A stretch of 64,000 nt of DNA from Strigamia acuminata (Eukaryota > Arthropoda > Chilopoda > Geophilomorpha > Linotaeniidae). The position numbers were made by a program, and so were the translations under genes. Shown here piece by piece: positions 38,182 through 51,476 of the stretch. Location: NCBI GenBank assembly GCA_949358305.1, contig OX442323.1:744001-808000 (forward strand), in the 5' to 3' direction. The notes under the pieces are model-generated. The model had not been told where the DNA came from and searched no databases. It saw only the letters and a list, made by a program, of their open reading frames with translations. Numbering within the stretch: the stretch's first letter is position 1; each line of letters begins with the position of its first letter.

Positions 38182-41100
38182 TAGAAGGCTCCAATGTAAG
38201 TTTTAGAAACATCTAACTAATGATTTGGGAGAATAGACTTTTGATCTCATCACAGTTGACTTAGCACAAACACCACAAGACCAATGTTTCTGAATGTTCA
38301 GAAATAGTGTTTAAACCTTAGTAGAAGGCTCCAATGTAAGTTTTAGCAACATCCAAGCAATACATTTTGAAAAAAAAATTTTGAGCTTATTTCACATCGC
38401 AGTTGACTTAGCACAAACACCACAAGACCAATGTCTCTGAATGTTCAGAAATAGTGTTTAAACCTTAGTAGAAGGCTCCAATGTAAGTTTTAGAAACATC
38501 TAACTAATGATTTGGAAGAATAGACTTTTGATCTCATCACAGTTGACTTAGCACAAACACCACAAGACCAATGTTTCTGAATGTTCAGAAATAGTGTTTA
38601 AACCTTAGTAGAAGGCTCCAATGTAAGTTTTAGAAACATCTAACTAATGATTTGGGAGAATAGACTTTTGATCTCATCACAGTTGACTTAGCACAAACAC
38701 CACAAGTCCAATGTCTCTGAATGTTCAGAAATAGTGTTTAAACCCTAGTAGAAGCCTTCAATTTAAATTTTAGCAACATCCAAGCACTGATTTGGGAGAA
38801 TAGACTTTTGATCTCATCACAGATGACTTAGCACAAACACCACAAGACCAATGTCTCTGAATGTTCAGAAATAAGGTTTAAACCTTAGTAGAAGGCTCCA
38901 ATGTAAGTTTTAGAAACATCTAACTAATCATTTGGGAGAATAGACTTTTGATCTCATCACAGTTGACTTAGCACAAACACCACAAGACCAATGTCTCTGA
39001 ATGTTCAGAAATAGCATTTAAACCTTAGTAGAAGGCTCCAATGTAAGTTTTAGAAACATCTAACTAATGATTTGGGAGAATAGACTTTTGATCTCATCAC
39101 AGTTGACTTAGCACAAACACCACAACACCAATGTTTCTGAATGTTCAGAAATAGTGTTTAAACCTTAGTAGAAGGCTCCAATGTAAGTTTTAGAAACATC
39201 TAACCAATGATTTGGGAGAATAGACTTTTGATCTCATCACAGTTGACTTAGCACAAACACCACAAGACCAATATTTCTGAATGTTCAGAAATAGTGTTTA
39301 AACCTTAGTAGAAGGCTCCAATGTAAGTTTTAGAAACATCTAACCAATGATTTGGGAGAATAGACTTTTGATCTCATCACAGTTGACTTAGCACAAACAC
39401 CACAAGACCAATGTCTCTGAATGTTCAGAAATAGGGTTTAAACCTTAGTAGAAGGCTCCAATGTAAGTTTTAGAAACATCTAACTAATGATTTGGGAGAA
39501 TAGACTTTTGATCTCATCACAGTTGACTTAGCACAAACACCACAAGACCAATGTCTCTGAATGTTCAGAAATAGCGTTTAAACATTAGTAGAAGGCTCCA
39601 ATGTAAGTTTTAGAAACATCTAACTAATGATTTGGGAGAATAGACTTTTGATCTCATCACAGTTGACTTAGCACAAACACCACAACACCAATGTTTCTGA
39701 ATGTTCAGAAATAGTGTTTAAACCTTAGTAGAAGGCTCCAATGTAAGTTTTAGAAACATCTAACCAATGATTTGGGAGAATAGACTTTTGATCTCATCAC
39801 AGTTGACTTAGCACAAACACCACAAGTCCAATGTCTCTGAATGTTCAGAAATAGTGTTTAAACCTTAGTAGAAGGCTCCAATGTAAGTTTTAGAAACATC
39901 TAACTAATGATTTGGGAGAATAGACTTTTGATCTCATCACAGTTGACTTAGCACAAACACCACAAGTCCAATGTCTCTGAATGTTCAGAAATAGTGTTTA
40001 AACCTTAGTAGAAGGCTCCAATGTAAGTTTTAGAAACATCTAACTAATGATTTGGGAGAATAGACTTTTGATCTCATCACAGTTGACTTAGCACAAACAC
40101 CACAAGTCCAATGTCTCTGAATGTTCAGAAATAGTGTTTAAACCCTAGTAGAAGCCTTCAATTTAAATTTTAGCAACATCCAAGCACTGATTTGGGAGAA
40201 TAGACTTTTGATCTCATCACAGATGACTTAGCACAAACACCACAAGACCAATGTCTCTGAATGTTCAGAAATAGGGTTTAAACCTTAGTAGAAGGCTCCA
40301 ATGTAAGTTTTAGAAACATCTAACTAATGATTTGGGAGAATAGACTTTTGATCTCATCACAGTTGACTTAGCACAAACACCACAAGACCAATGTCTCTGA
40401 ATGTTCAGAAATAGGGTTTAAACCTTAGTAGAAGGCTCCAATGTAAGTTTTAGAAACATCTAACTAATGATTTGGGAGAATAGACTTTTGATCTCATCAC
40501 AGTTGACTTAGCACAAACACCACAAGACCAATGTCTCTGAATGTTCAGAAATAGCGTTTAAACATTAGTAGAAGGCTCCAATGTAAGTTTTAGAAACATC
40601 TAACTAATGATTTGGGAGAATAGACTTTTGATCTCATCACAGTTGACTTAGCACAAACACCACAACACCAATGTTTCTGAATGTTCAGAAATAGTGTTTA
40701 AACCTTAGTAGAAGGCTCCAATGTAAGTTTTAGAAACATCTAACCAATGATTTGGGAGAATAGACTTTTGATCTCATCACAGTTGACTTAGCACAAACAC
40801 CACAAGTCCAATGTCTCTGAATGTTCAGAAATAGTGTTTAAACCTTAGTAGAAGGCTCCAATGTAAGTTTTAGAAACATCTAACTAATGATTTGGGAGAA
40901 TAGACTTTTGATCTCATCACAGTTGACTTAGCACAAACACCACAAGTCCAATGTCTCTGAATGTTCAGAAATAGTGTTTAAACCCTAGTAGAAGCCTTCA
41001 ATTTAAATTTTAGCAACATCCAAGCACTGATTTGGGAGAATAGACTTTTGATCTCATCACAGATGACTTAGCACAAACACCACAAGACCAATGTCTCTGA

Positions 41101-44100
41101 ATGTTCAGAAATAGGGTTTAAACCTTAGTAGAAGGCTCCAATGTAAGTTTTAGAAACATCTAACTAATCATTTGGGAGAATAGACTTTTGATCTCATCAC
41201 AGTTGACTTAGCACAAACACCACAAGACCAATGTCTCTGAATGTTCAGAAATAGCGTTTAAACCTTAGTAGAAGGCTCCAATGTAAGTTTTAGAAACATC
41301 TAACTAATGATTTGGGAGAATAAACTTTTGATCTCATCACAGTTGACTTAGCACAAACACCACAACACCAATGTTTCTGAATGTTCAGAAATAGTGTTTA
41401 AACCTTAGTAGAAAGCTCCAATGTAAGTTTTAGAAACATCTAACTAATGATTTGGGAGAATAGACTTTTGATCTCATCACAGTTGACTTAGCACAAACAC
41501 CACAAGACCAATGTCTCTGAATGTTCAGAAATAGTGTTTAAACCTTAGTAGAAGGCTCCAATGTAAGTTTTAGAAACATCTAACTAATGATTTGGGAGAA
41601 TAGACTTTTGATCTCATCACAGTTGACTTAGCACAAACACCACAAGACCAATGTCTCTGAATGTTCAGAAATAGTGTTTAAACCTTAGTAGAAGGCTCCA
41701 ATGTAAGTTTTAGAAACATCTAACTAATGATTTGGGAGAATAGACTTTTGATCTCATCACAGTTGACTTAGCACAAACACCACAAGACCAATGTCTCTGA
41801 ATGTTCAGAAATAGTGTTTAAACCTTAGTAGAAGGCTCCAATGTAAGTTTTAGAAACATCTAACTAATGATTTGGGAGAATAGACTTTTGATCTCATCAC
41901 AGTTGACTTAGCACAAACACCACAAGACCAATGTCTCTGAATGTTCAGAAATAGTGTTTAAACCTTAGTAGAAGGCTCCAATGTAAGTTTTAGAAACATC
42001 TAACTAATGATTTGGGAGAATAGACTTTTGATCTCATCACAGTTGACTTAGCACAAACACCACAAGATTAATGTCTCTGAATGTTCAGAAATAGGGTTTA
42101 AACCTTAGTAGAAGGCTCCAATGTAAGTTTTAGAAACATCTAACTAATCATTTGGGAGAATAGACTTTTGATCTCATCACAGTTGACTTAGCACAAACAC
42201 CACAAGACCAATGTCTCTGAATGTTCAGAAATAGCGTTTAAACCTTAGTAGAAGGCTCCAATGTAAGTTTTAGAAACATCTAACTAATGATTTGGGAGAA
42301 TAGACTTTTGATCTCATCACAGTTGACTTAGCACAAACACCACAACACCAATGTTTCTGAATGTTCAGAAATAGTGTTTAAACCTTAGTAGAAGGCTCCA
42401 ATGTAAGTTTTAGAAACATCTAACCAATGATTTGGGAGAATAGACTTTTGATCTCATCACAGTTGACTTAGCACAAACACCACAAGACCAATATTTCTGA
42501 ATGTTCAGAAATAGTGTTTAAACCTTAGTAGAAGGCTCCAATGTAAGTTTTAGAAACATCTAACCAATGATTTGGGAGAATAGACTTTTGATCTCATCAC
42601 AGTTGACTTAGCACAAACACCACAAGACCAATGTCTCTGAATGTTCAGAAATAGGGTTTAAACCTTAGTAGAAGGCTCCAATGTAAGTTTTAGAAACATC
42701 TAACTAATGATTTGGGAGAATAGACTTTTGATCTCATCACAGTTGACTTAGCACAAACACCACAAGACCAATGTCTCTGAATGTTCAGAAATAGCGTTTA
42801 AACATTAGTAGAAGGCTCCAATGTAAGTTTTAGAAACATCTAACTAATGATTTGGGAGAATAGACTTTTGATCTCATCACAGTTGACTTAGCACAAACAC
42901 CACAACACCAATGTTTCTGAATGTTCAGAAATAGTGTTTAAACCTTAGTAGAAGGCTCCAATGTAAGTTTTAGAAACATCTAACCAATGATTTGGGAGAA
43001 TAGACTTTTGATCTCATCACAGTTGACTTAGCACAAACACCACAAGTCCAATGTCTCTGAATGTTCAGAAATAGTGTTTAAACCTTAGTAGAAGGCTCCA
43101 ATGTAAGTTTTAGAAACATCTAACTAATGATTTGGGAGAATAGACTTTTGATCTCATCACAGTTGACTTAGCACAAACACCACAAGTCCAATGTCTCTGA
43201 ATGTTCAGAAATAGTGTTTAAACCTTAGTAGAAGGCTCCAATGTAAGTTTTAGAAACATCTAACTAATGATTTGGGAGAATAGACTTTTGATCTCATCAC
43301 AGTTGACTTAGCACAAACACCACAAGACCAATGTCTCTGAATGTTCAGAAATAGTGTTTAAACCTTAGTAGAAGGCTCCAATGTAAGTTTTAGAAACATC
43401 TAACTAATGATTTGGGAGAATAGACTTTTGATCTCATCACAGTTGACTTAGCACAAACACCACAAGACCAATGTTTCTGAATGTTCAGAAATAGTGTTTA
43501 AACCTTAGTAGAAGGCTCCAATGTAAGTTTTAGCAACATCCAAGCAATACATTTTGAAAAAAAAATTTTGAGCTTATTTCACATCGCAGTTGACTTAGCA
43601 CAAACACCACAAGACCAATGTCTCTGAATGTTCAGAAATAGTGTTTAAACCTTAGTAGAAGGCTCCAATGTAAGTTTTAGAAACATCTAACTAATGATTT
43701 GGAAGAATAGACTTTTGATCTCATCACAGTTGACTTAGCACAAACACCACAAGACCAATGTTTCTGAATGTTCAGAAATAGTGTTTAAACCTTAGTAGAA
43801 GGCTCCAATGTAAGTTTTAGAAACATCTAACTAATGATTTGGGAGAATAGACTTTTGATCTCATCACAGTTGACTTAGCACAAACACCACAAGTCCAATG
43901 TCTCTGAATGTTCAGAAATAGTGTTTAAACCCTAGTAGAAGCCTTCAATTTAAATTTTAGCAACATCCAAGCACTGATTTGGGAGAATAGACTTTTGATC
44001 TCATCACAGATGACTTAGCACAAACACCACAAGACCAATGTCTCTGAATGTTCAGAAATAAGGTTTAAACCTTAGTAGAAGGCTCCAATGTAAGTTTTAG

Positions 44101-47100
44101 AAACATCTAACTAATCATTTGGGAGAATAGACTTTTGATCTCATCACAGTTGACTTAGCACAAACACCACAAGACCAATGTCTCTGAATGTTCAGAAATA
44201 GTGTTTAAACCTTAGTAGAAGGCTCCAATGTAAGTTTTAGAAACATCTAACTAATGATTTGGGAGAATAGACTTTTGATCTCATCACAGTTGACTTAGCA
44301 CAAACACCACAAGACCAATGTTTCTGAATGTTCAGAAATAGTGTTTAAACCTTAGTAGAAGGCTCCAATGTAAGTTTTAGCAACATCCAAGCAATACATT
44401 TTGAAAAAAAAATTTTGAGCTTATTTCACATCGCAGTTGACTTAGCACAAACACCACAAGACCAATGTCTCTGAATGTTCAGAAATAGTGTTTAAACCTT
44501 AGTAGAAGGCTCCAATGTAAGTTTTAGAAACATCTAACTAATGATTTGGAAGAATAGACTTTTGATCTCATCACAGTTGACTTAGCACAAACACCACAAG
44601 ACCAATGTTTCTGAATGTTCAGAAATAGTGTTTAAACCTTAGTAGAAGGCTCCAATGTAAGTTTTAGAAACATCTAACTAATGATTTGGGAGAATAGACT
44701 TTTGATCTCATCACAGTTGACTTAGCACAAACACCACAAGTCCAATGTCTCTGAATGTTCAGAAATAGTGTTTAAACCCTAGTAGAAGCCTTCAATTTAA
44801 ATTTTAGCAACATCCAAGCACTGATTTGGGAGAATAGACTTTTGATCTCATCACAGATGACTTAGCACAAACACCACAAGACCAATGTCTCTGAATGTTC
44901 AGAAATAAGGTTTAAACCTTAGTAGAAGGCTCCAATGTAAGTTTTAGAAACATCTAACTAATCATTTGGGAGAATAGACTTTTGATCTCATCACAGTTGA
45001 CTTAGCACAAACACCACAAGACCAATGTCTCTGAATGTTCAGAAATAGTGTTTAAACCTTAGTAGAAGGCTCCAATGTAAGTTTTAGAAACATCTAACTA
45101 ATGATTTGGGAGAATAGACTTTTGATCTCATCACAGTTGACTTAGCACAAACACCACAAGACCAATGTTTCTGAATGTTCAGAAATAGTGTTTAAACCTT
45201 AGTAGAAGGCTCCAATGTAAGTTTTAGCAACATCCAAGCAATACATTTTGAAAAAAAAATTTTGAGCTTATTTCACATCGCAGTTGACTTAGCACAAACA
45301 CCACAAGACCAATGTCTCTGAATGTTCAGAAATAGTGTTTAAACCTTAGTAGAAGGCTCCAATGTAAGTTTTAGAAACATCTAACTAATGATTTGGAAGA
45401 ATAGACTTTTGATCTCATCACAGTTGACTTAGCACAAACACCACAAGACCAATGTTTCTGAATGTTCAGAAATAGTGTTTAAACCTTAGTAGAAGGCTCC
45501 AATGTAAGTTTTAGAAACATCTAACTAATGATTTGGGAGAATAGACTTTTGATCTCATCACAGTTGACTTAGCACAAACACCACAAGTCCAATGTCTCTG
45601 AATGTTCAGAAATAGTGTTTAAACCCTAGTAGAAGCCTTCAATTTAAATTTTAGCAACATCCAAGCACTGATTTGGGAGAATAGACTTTTGATCTCATCA
45701 CAGATGACTTAGCACAAACACCACAAGACCAATGTCTCTGAATGTTCAGAAATAAGGTTTAAACCTTAGTAGAAGGCTCCAATGTAAGTTTTAGAAACAT
45801 CTAACTAATCATTTGGGAGAATAGACTTTTGATCTCATCACAGTTGACTTAGCACAAACACCACAAGACCAATGTCTCTGAATGTTCAGAAATAGCATTT
45901 AAACCTTAGTAGAAGGCTCCAATGTAAGTTTTAGAAACATCTAACTAATGATTTGGGAGAATAGACTTTTGATCTCATCACAGTTGACTTAGCACAAACA
46001 CCACAACACCAATGTTTCTGAATGTTCAGAAATAGTGTTTAAACCTTAGTAGAAGGCTCCAATGTAAGTTTTAGAAACATCTAACCAATGATTTGGGAGA
46101 ATAGACTTTTGATCTCATCACAGTTGACTTAGCACAAACACCACAAGACCAATATTTCTGAATGTTCAGAAATAGTGTTTAAACCTTAGTAGAAGGCTCC
46201 AATGTAAGTTTTAGAAACATCTAACCAATGATTTGGGAGAATAGACTTTTGATCTCATCACAGTTGACTTAGCACAAACACCACAAGACCAATGTCTCTG
46301 AATGTTCAGAAATAGGGTTTAAACCTTAGTAGAAGGCTCCAATGTAAGTTTTAGAAACATCTAACTAATGATTTGGGAGAATAGACTTTTGATCTCATCA
46401 CAGTTGACTTAGCACAAACACCACAAGACCAATGTCTCTGAATGTTCAGAAATAGCGTTTAAACATTAGTAGAAGGCTCCAATGTAAGTTTTAGAAACAT
46501 CTAACTAATGATTTGGGAGAATAGACTTTTGATCTCATCACAGTTGACTTAGCACAAACACCACAACACCAATGTTTCTGAATGTTCAGAAATAGTGTTT
46601 AAACCTTAGTAGAAGGCTCCAATGTAAGTTTTAGAAACATCTAACCAATGATTTGGGAGAATAGACTTTTGATCTCATCACAGTTGACTTAGCACAAACA
46701 CCACAAGTCCAATGTCTCTGAATGTTCAGAAATAGTGTTTAAACCTTAGTAGAAGGCTCCAATGTAAGTTTTAGAAACATCTAACTAATGATTTGGGAGA
46801 ATAGACTTTTGATCTCATCACAGTTGACTTAGCACAAACACCACAAGTCCAATGTCTCTGAATGTTCAGAAATAGTGTTTAAACCCTAGTAGAAGCCTTC
46901 AATTTAAATTTTAGCAACATCCAAGCACTGATTTGGGAGAATAGACTTTTGATCTCATCACAGATGACTTAGCACAAACACCACAAGACCAATGTCTCTG
47001 AATGTTCAGAAATAGGGTTTAAACCTTAGTAGAAGGCTCCAATGTAAGTTTTAGAAACATCTAACTAATGATTTGGGAGAATAGACTTTTGATCTCATCA

Positions 47101-50100
47101 CAGTTGACTTAGCACAAACACCACAAGACCAATGTCTCTGAATGTTCAGAAATAGTGTTTAAACCTTAGTAGAAGGCTCCAATGTAAGTTTTAGAAACAT
47201 CTAACTAATGATTTGGGAGAATAGACTTTTGATCTCATCACAGTTGACTTAGCACAAACACCACAAGACCAATGTCTCTGAATGTTCAGAAATAGTGTTT
47301 AAACCTTAGTAGAAGGCTCCAATGTAAGTTTTAGAAACATCTAACTAATGATTTGGGAGAATAGACTTTTGATCTCATCACAGTTGACTTAGCACAAACA
47401 CCACAAGACCAATGTCTCTGAATGTTCAGAAATAGTGTTTAAACCTTAGTAGAAGGCTCCAATGTAAGTTTTAGAAACATCTAACTAATGATTTGGGAGA
47501 ATAGACTTTTGATCTCATCACAGTTGACTTAGCACAAACACCACAAGATTAATGTCTCTGAATGTTCAGAAATAGGGTTTAAACCTTAGTAGAAGGCTCC
47601 AATGTAAGTTTTAGAAACATCTAACTAATCATTTGGGAGAATAGACTTTTGATCTCATCACAGTTGACTTAGCACAAACACCACAAGACCAATGTCTCTG
47701 AATGTTCAGAAATAGCGTTTAAACCTTAGTAGAAGGCTCCAATGTAAGTTTTAGAAACATCTAACTAATGATTTGGGAGAATAGACTTTTGATCTCATCA
47801 CAGTTGACTTAGCACAAACACCACAACACCAATGTTTCTGAATGTTCAGAAATAGTGTTTAAACCTTAGTAGAAGGCTCCAATGTAAGTTTTAGAAACAT
47901 CTAACCAATGATTTGGGAGAATAGACTTTTGATCTCATCACAGTTGACTTAGCACAAACACCACAAGACCAATATTTCTGAATGTTCAGAAATAGTGTTT
48001 AAACCTTAGTAGAAGGCTCCAATGTAAGTTTTAGAAACATCTAACCAATGATTTGGGAGAATAGACTTTTGATCTCATCACAGTTGACTTAGCACAAACA
48101 CCACAAGACCAATGTCTCTGAATGTTCAGAAATAGGGTTTAAACCTTAGTAGAAGGCTCCAATGTAAGTTTTAGAAACATCTAACTAATGATTTGGGAGA
48201 ATAGACTTTTGATCTCATCACAGTTGACTTAGCACAAACACCACAAGACCAATGTCTCTGAATGTTCAGAAATAGCGTTTAAACATTAGTAGAAGGCTCC
48301 AATGTAAGTTTTAGAAACATCTAACCAATGATTTGGGAGAATAGACTTTTGATCTCATCACAGTTGACTTAGCACAAACACCACAAGTCCAATGTCTCTG
48401 AATGTTCAGAAATAGTGTTTAAACCTTAGTAGAAGGCTCCAATGTAAGTTTTAGAAACATCTAACTAATGATTTGGGAGAATAGACTTTTGATCTCATCA
48501 CAGTTGACTTAGCACAAACACCACAAGTCCAATGTCTCTGAATGTTCAGAAATAGTGTTTAAACCTTAGTAGAAGGCTCCAATGTAAGTTTTAGAAACAT
48601 CTAACTAATGATTTGGGAGAATAGACTTTTGATCTCATCACAGTTGACTTAGCACAAACACCACAAGACCAATGTCTCTGAATGTTCAGAAATAGTGTTT
48701 AAACCTTAGTAGAAGGCTCCAATGTAAGTTTTAGAAACATCTAACTAATGATTTGGGAGAATAGACTTTTGATCTCATCACAGTTGACTTAGCACAAACA
48801 CCACAAGACCAATGTTTCTGAATGTTCAGAAATAGTGTTTAAACCTTAGTAGAAGGCTCCAATATAAGTTTTAGCAACATCCAAGCAATACATTTTGAAA
48901 AAAAAATTTTGAGCTTATTTCACATCGCAGTTGACTTAGCACAAACACCACAAGACCAATGTCTCTGAATGTTCAGAAATAGTGTTTAAACCTTAGTAGA
49001 AGGCTCCAATGTAAGTTTTAGAAACATCTAACTAATGATTTGGAAGAATAGACTTTTGATCTCATCACAGTTGACTTAGCACAAACACCACAAGACCAAT
49101 GTTTCTGAATGTTCAGAAATAGTGTTTAAACCTTAGTAGAAGGCTCCAATGTAAGTTTTAGAAACATCTAACTAATGATTTGGGAGAATAGACTTTTGAT
49201 CTCATCACAGTTGACTTAGCACAAACACCACAAGACCAATGTTTCTGAATGTTCAGAAATAGTGTTTAAACCTTAGTAGAAGGCTCCAATGTAAGTTTTA
49301 GAAACATCTAACCAATGATTTGGGAGAATAAACTTTTGATCTCATCACAGCTGACTTAGCACAAACACCACAAGTCCAATGTCTCTGAATGTTCAGAAAT
49401 AGTGTTTAAACCCTAGTAGAAGCCTTCAATTTAAATTTTAGCAACATCCAAGCACTGATTTGGGAGAATAGACTTTTGATCTCATCACAGATGACTTAGC
49501 ACAAACACCACAAGACCAATGTCTCTGAATGTTCAGAAATAGGGTTTAAACCTTAGTAGAAGGCTCCAATGTAAGTTTTAGAAACATCTAACTAATCATT
49601 TGGGAGAATAGACTTTTGATCTCATCACAGTTGACTTAGCACAAACACCACAAGACCAATGTCTCTGAATGTTCAGAAATAGTGTTTAAACCTTAGTAGA
49701 AGGCTCCAATGTAAGTTTTAGAAACATCTAACTAATGATTTGGAAGAATAGACTTTTGATCTCATCACAGTTGACTTAGCACAAACACCACAAGACCAAT
49801 GTTTCTGAATGTTCAGAAATAGTGTTTAAACCTTAGTAGAAGGCTCCAATGTAAGTTTTAGAAACATCTAACCAATGATTTGGGAGAATAAACTTTTGAT
49901 CTCATCACAGTTGACTTAGCACAAACACCACAAGTCCAATGTCTCTGAATGTTCAGAAATAGTGTTTAAACCTTAGTAGAAGCCTTCAATGTAAGTTTTA
50001 GCAACATCCAAGCAATACATTTTGAAAAAAAAATTTTGAGCTTATTTCACATCGCAGTTGACTTAGCACGAACACCACAAGACCAATGTCTCTGAATGTT

Positions 50101-50232
50101 CAGAAATAGTGTTTAAACCTTAGTAGAAAGCTCCAATGTAAGTTTTAGAAACATCTAACTAATGATTTGGGAGAATAGACTTTTGATCTCATCACAGTTG
50201 ACTTAGCACAAACACCACAAGTCCAATGTCGC
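38182..50232. repeat. Satellite array segment 4 (140-bp monomer)
   Basis: About 86 monomers from copy C to BEL-2. 147-bp markers at 38344, 43531, 44378, 45225, 48872 and 49999; spacings are 37, 6, 6, 26 and 8 monomers plus 7 bp each. The 847-bp (6-monomer) unit is tandemly repeated at 43531-45225. Empty paralogues of the Tc1 site lie at 43369-43370 and 48710-48711. The array is cut in mid-monomer by the BEL-2 LTR. No gene is seen. Confidence 0.97.
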
Positions 50233-50561
50233 TGTTGCAAGACAGCGTAGATATTGTTGTGCTATTTTATTGTCATTATTTATTACCATTTACTTTGAGT
50301 TGATTAAAATCTTTAAGTGTTTTTATTTCCTTTGCCTAATTGGTATTTTTTCACTTTTCAGATTTTTATTGCTTATTAAAGTGTTTTGACTTGATTTTTA
50401 TTCATACTTTTCAATATTTAGTAGTGTTTATGCTTTGTATTTATTTCAAATATCTTATTCCGTGCATTTATTGACTTATTCACTTGTTTTAAGAGAGTTT
50501 GTGTTGATTCCGAACTGTTTTGGTGCATATTTCGTTCCCTAGTATACATTTGCGATGCTAG

Positions 50562-50569
50562 TGACGTCA
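50562..50569. promoter_or_regulatory. CRE palindrome in BEL-2 U3
   Basis: Perfect TGACGTCA, the CREB/ATF full site; repeated in the 3' LTR at 58420-58427. The BEL-1 LTR keeps only TACGTCA at the matching place. Confidence 0.4.
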
Positions 50570-50937
50570 TTTTTCTGTTTCCCGTAAAGTTACGGTTCCG
50601 TCTTCTAACCTTTTGTTTAGTACTTTTCAAATCCCTTGGAATTTTATTAAGCATTCGTTTAGACTAATTCAAGCATGCTCTTTCTTTCTAGATGCATCAA
50701 AACTGCTTTGGAAGTTCCGTTTGTTTGGTTTGAACGTTCGTTTCCATCTGCCATAAAAGCGCAGCCGGGAATGTTCGTTTGGCCGATAAATTCGTATTTA
50801 TTCAATCTGTGTATTTTATTCCGATGTTTTGTGAAGAGAATTGATAATTATTCTTGTTATTTAATCGATACTTTATTGATTATTTACATTTAGTGTTTTT
50901 ACATTCATTTTACGTGTGATTTTGCCGCCGATGTTAC

Positions 50938-51045
50938 GTTCGCCGGACGCCATGTTTGATCCAACACCTTTGTTATGTTCGCCGGTCGCCATGTTTGTCC
51001 CAAGCGACGATTACACAATGTAACCGTTATTTTTGTATTTTATAT
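50938..51045. promoter_or_regulatory. 108-bp near-invariant LTR block with paired CGCCATGTTTG motifs
   Basis: Counterpart of 7562-7669 in BEL-1 with one substitution in 108 bases. Two GTTCGCCGG-CGCCATGTTTG units (at about 50938 and 50976) resemble YY1/Pho sites. The single difference would change an amino acid in the open frame that crosses it, so the DNA appears to be conserved, not a peptide. Confidence 0.6.
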
Positions 51046-51352
51046 CACATAATTTGCATTTACTATTACATTGCGTTATTATTCAGTATGTATTCTTCGA
51101 TAATTTTGTGCTTTTGTACCGATCGAAATTCAAATGTGATCGTTATGTAATTTTCCTGGCCTGTGATTGGCTATCGTCAATCCTCTCTTTCCGAGATCGG
51201 TTTATTGCTAATATCTCATTGTTTAACGTGTTTTTGGACATTGTTGTGATTAGCTTTTTTGTTCACCGCATTCTTGTGGTCATTTCAATGTATTTCAATG
51301 TATTTTTAGTGCATTTTTAAGCAAATGCCAACTTTGCCGTGATCTTGTTTCC

Positions 51353-51372
51353 TCCGTTACCATGGTAACGGA
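51353..51372. promoter_or_regulatory. Perfect 20-bp palindrome containing an RFX X-box
   Basis: TCCGTTACCATGGTAACGGA is fully self-complementary; its core GTTACCATGGTAAC (51356-51369) fits the RFX X-box. The 3' LTR copy is at 59211-59230. BEL-1 has GTTGCTATGACAAC at the same place: changed bases, same consensus. Confidence 0.6.
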
Positions 51373-51429
51373 ATCTTTTGTGTATCTGTATTTCGCCGCT
51401 ATCGGCCTGGCGCGTGCCATATTCGGTAC

Positions 51430-51441
51430 TGCGCATGTGCG
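51430..51441. promoter_or_regulatory. NRF1-like site upstream of the inferred start
   Basis: TGCGCATGTGCG is close to the NRF1/EWG palindrome (YGCGCAYGCGCR). It is conserved in BEL-1 (8054-8065) inside a well-conserved stretch, and lies about 40-50 bp before the candidate initiator in both. Confidence 0.4.
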
Positions 51442-51476
51442 GTTCTCTAAGAACCAATCTAATTGCTGTAATTTCA

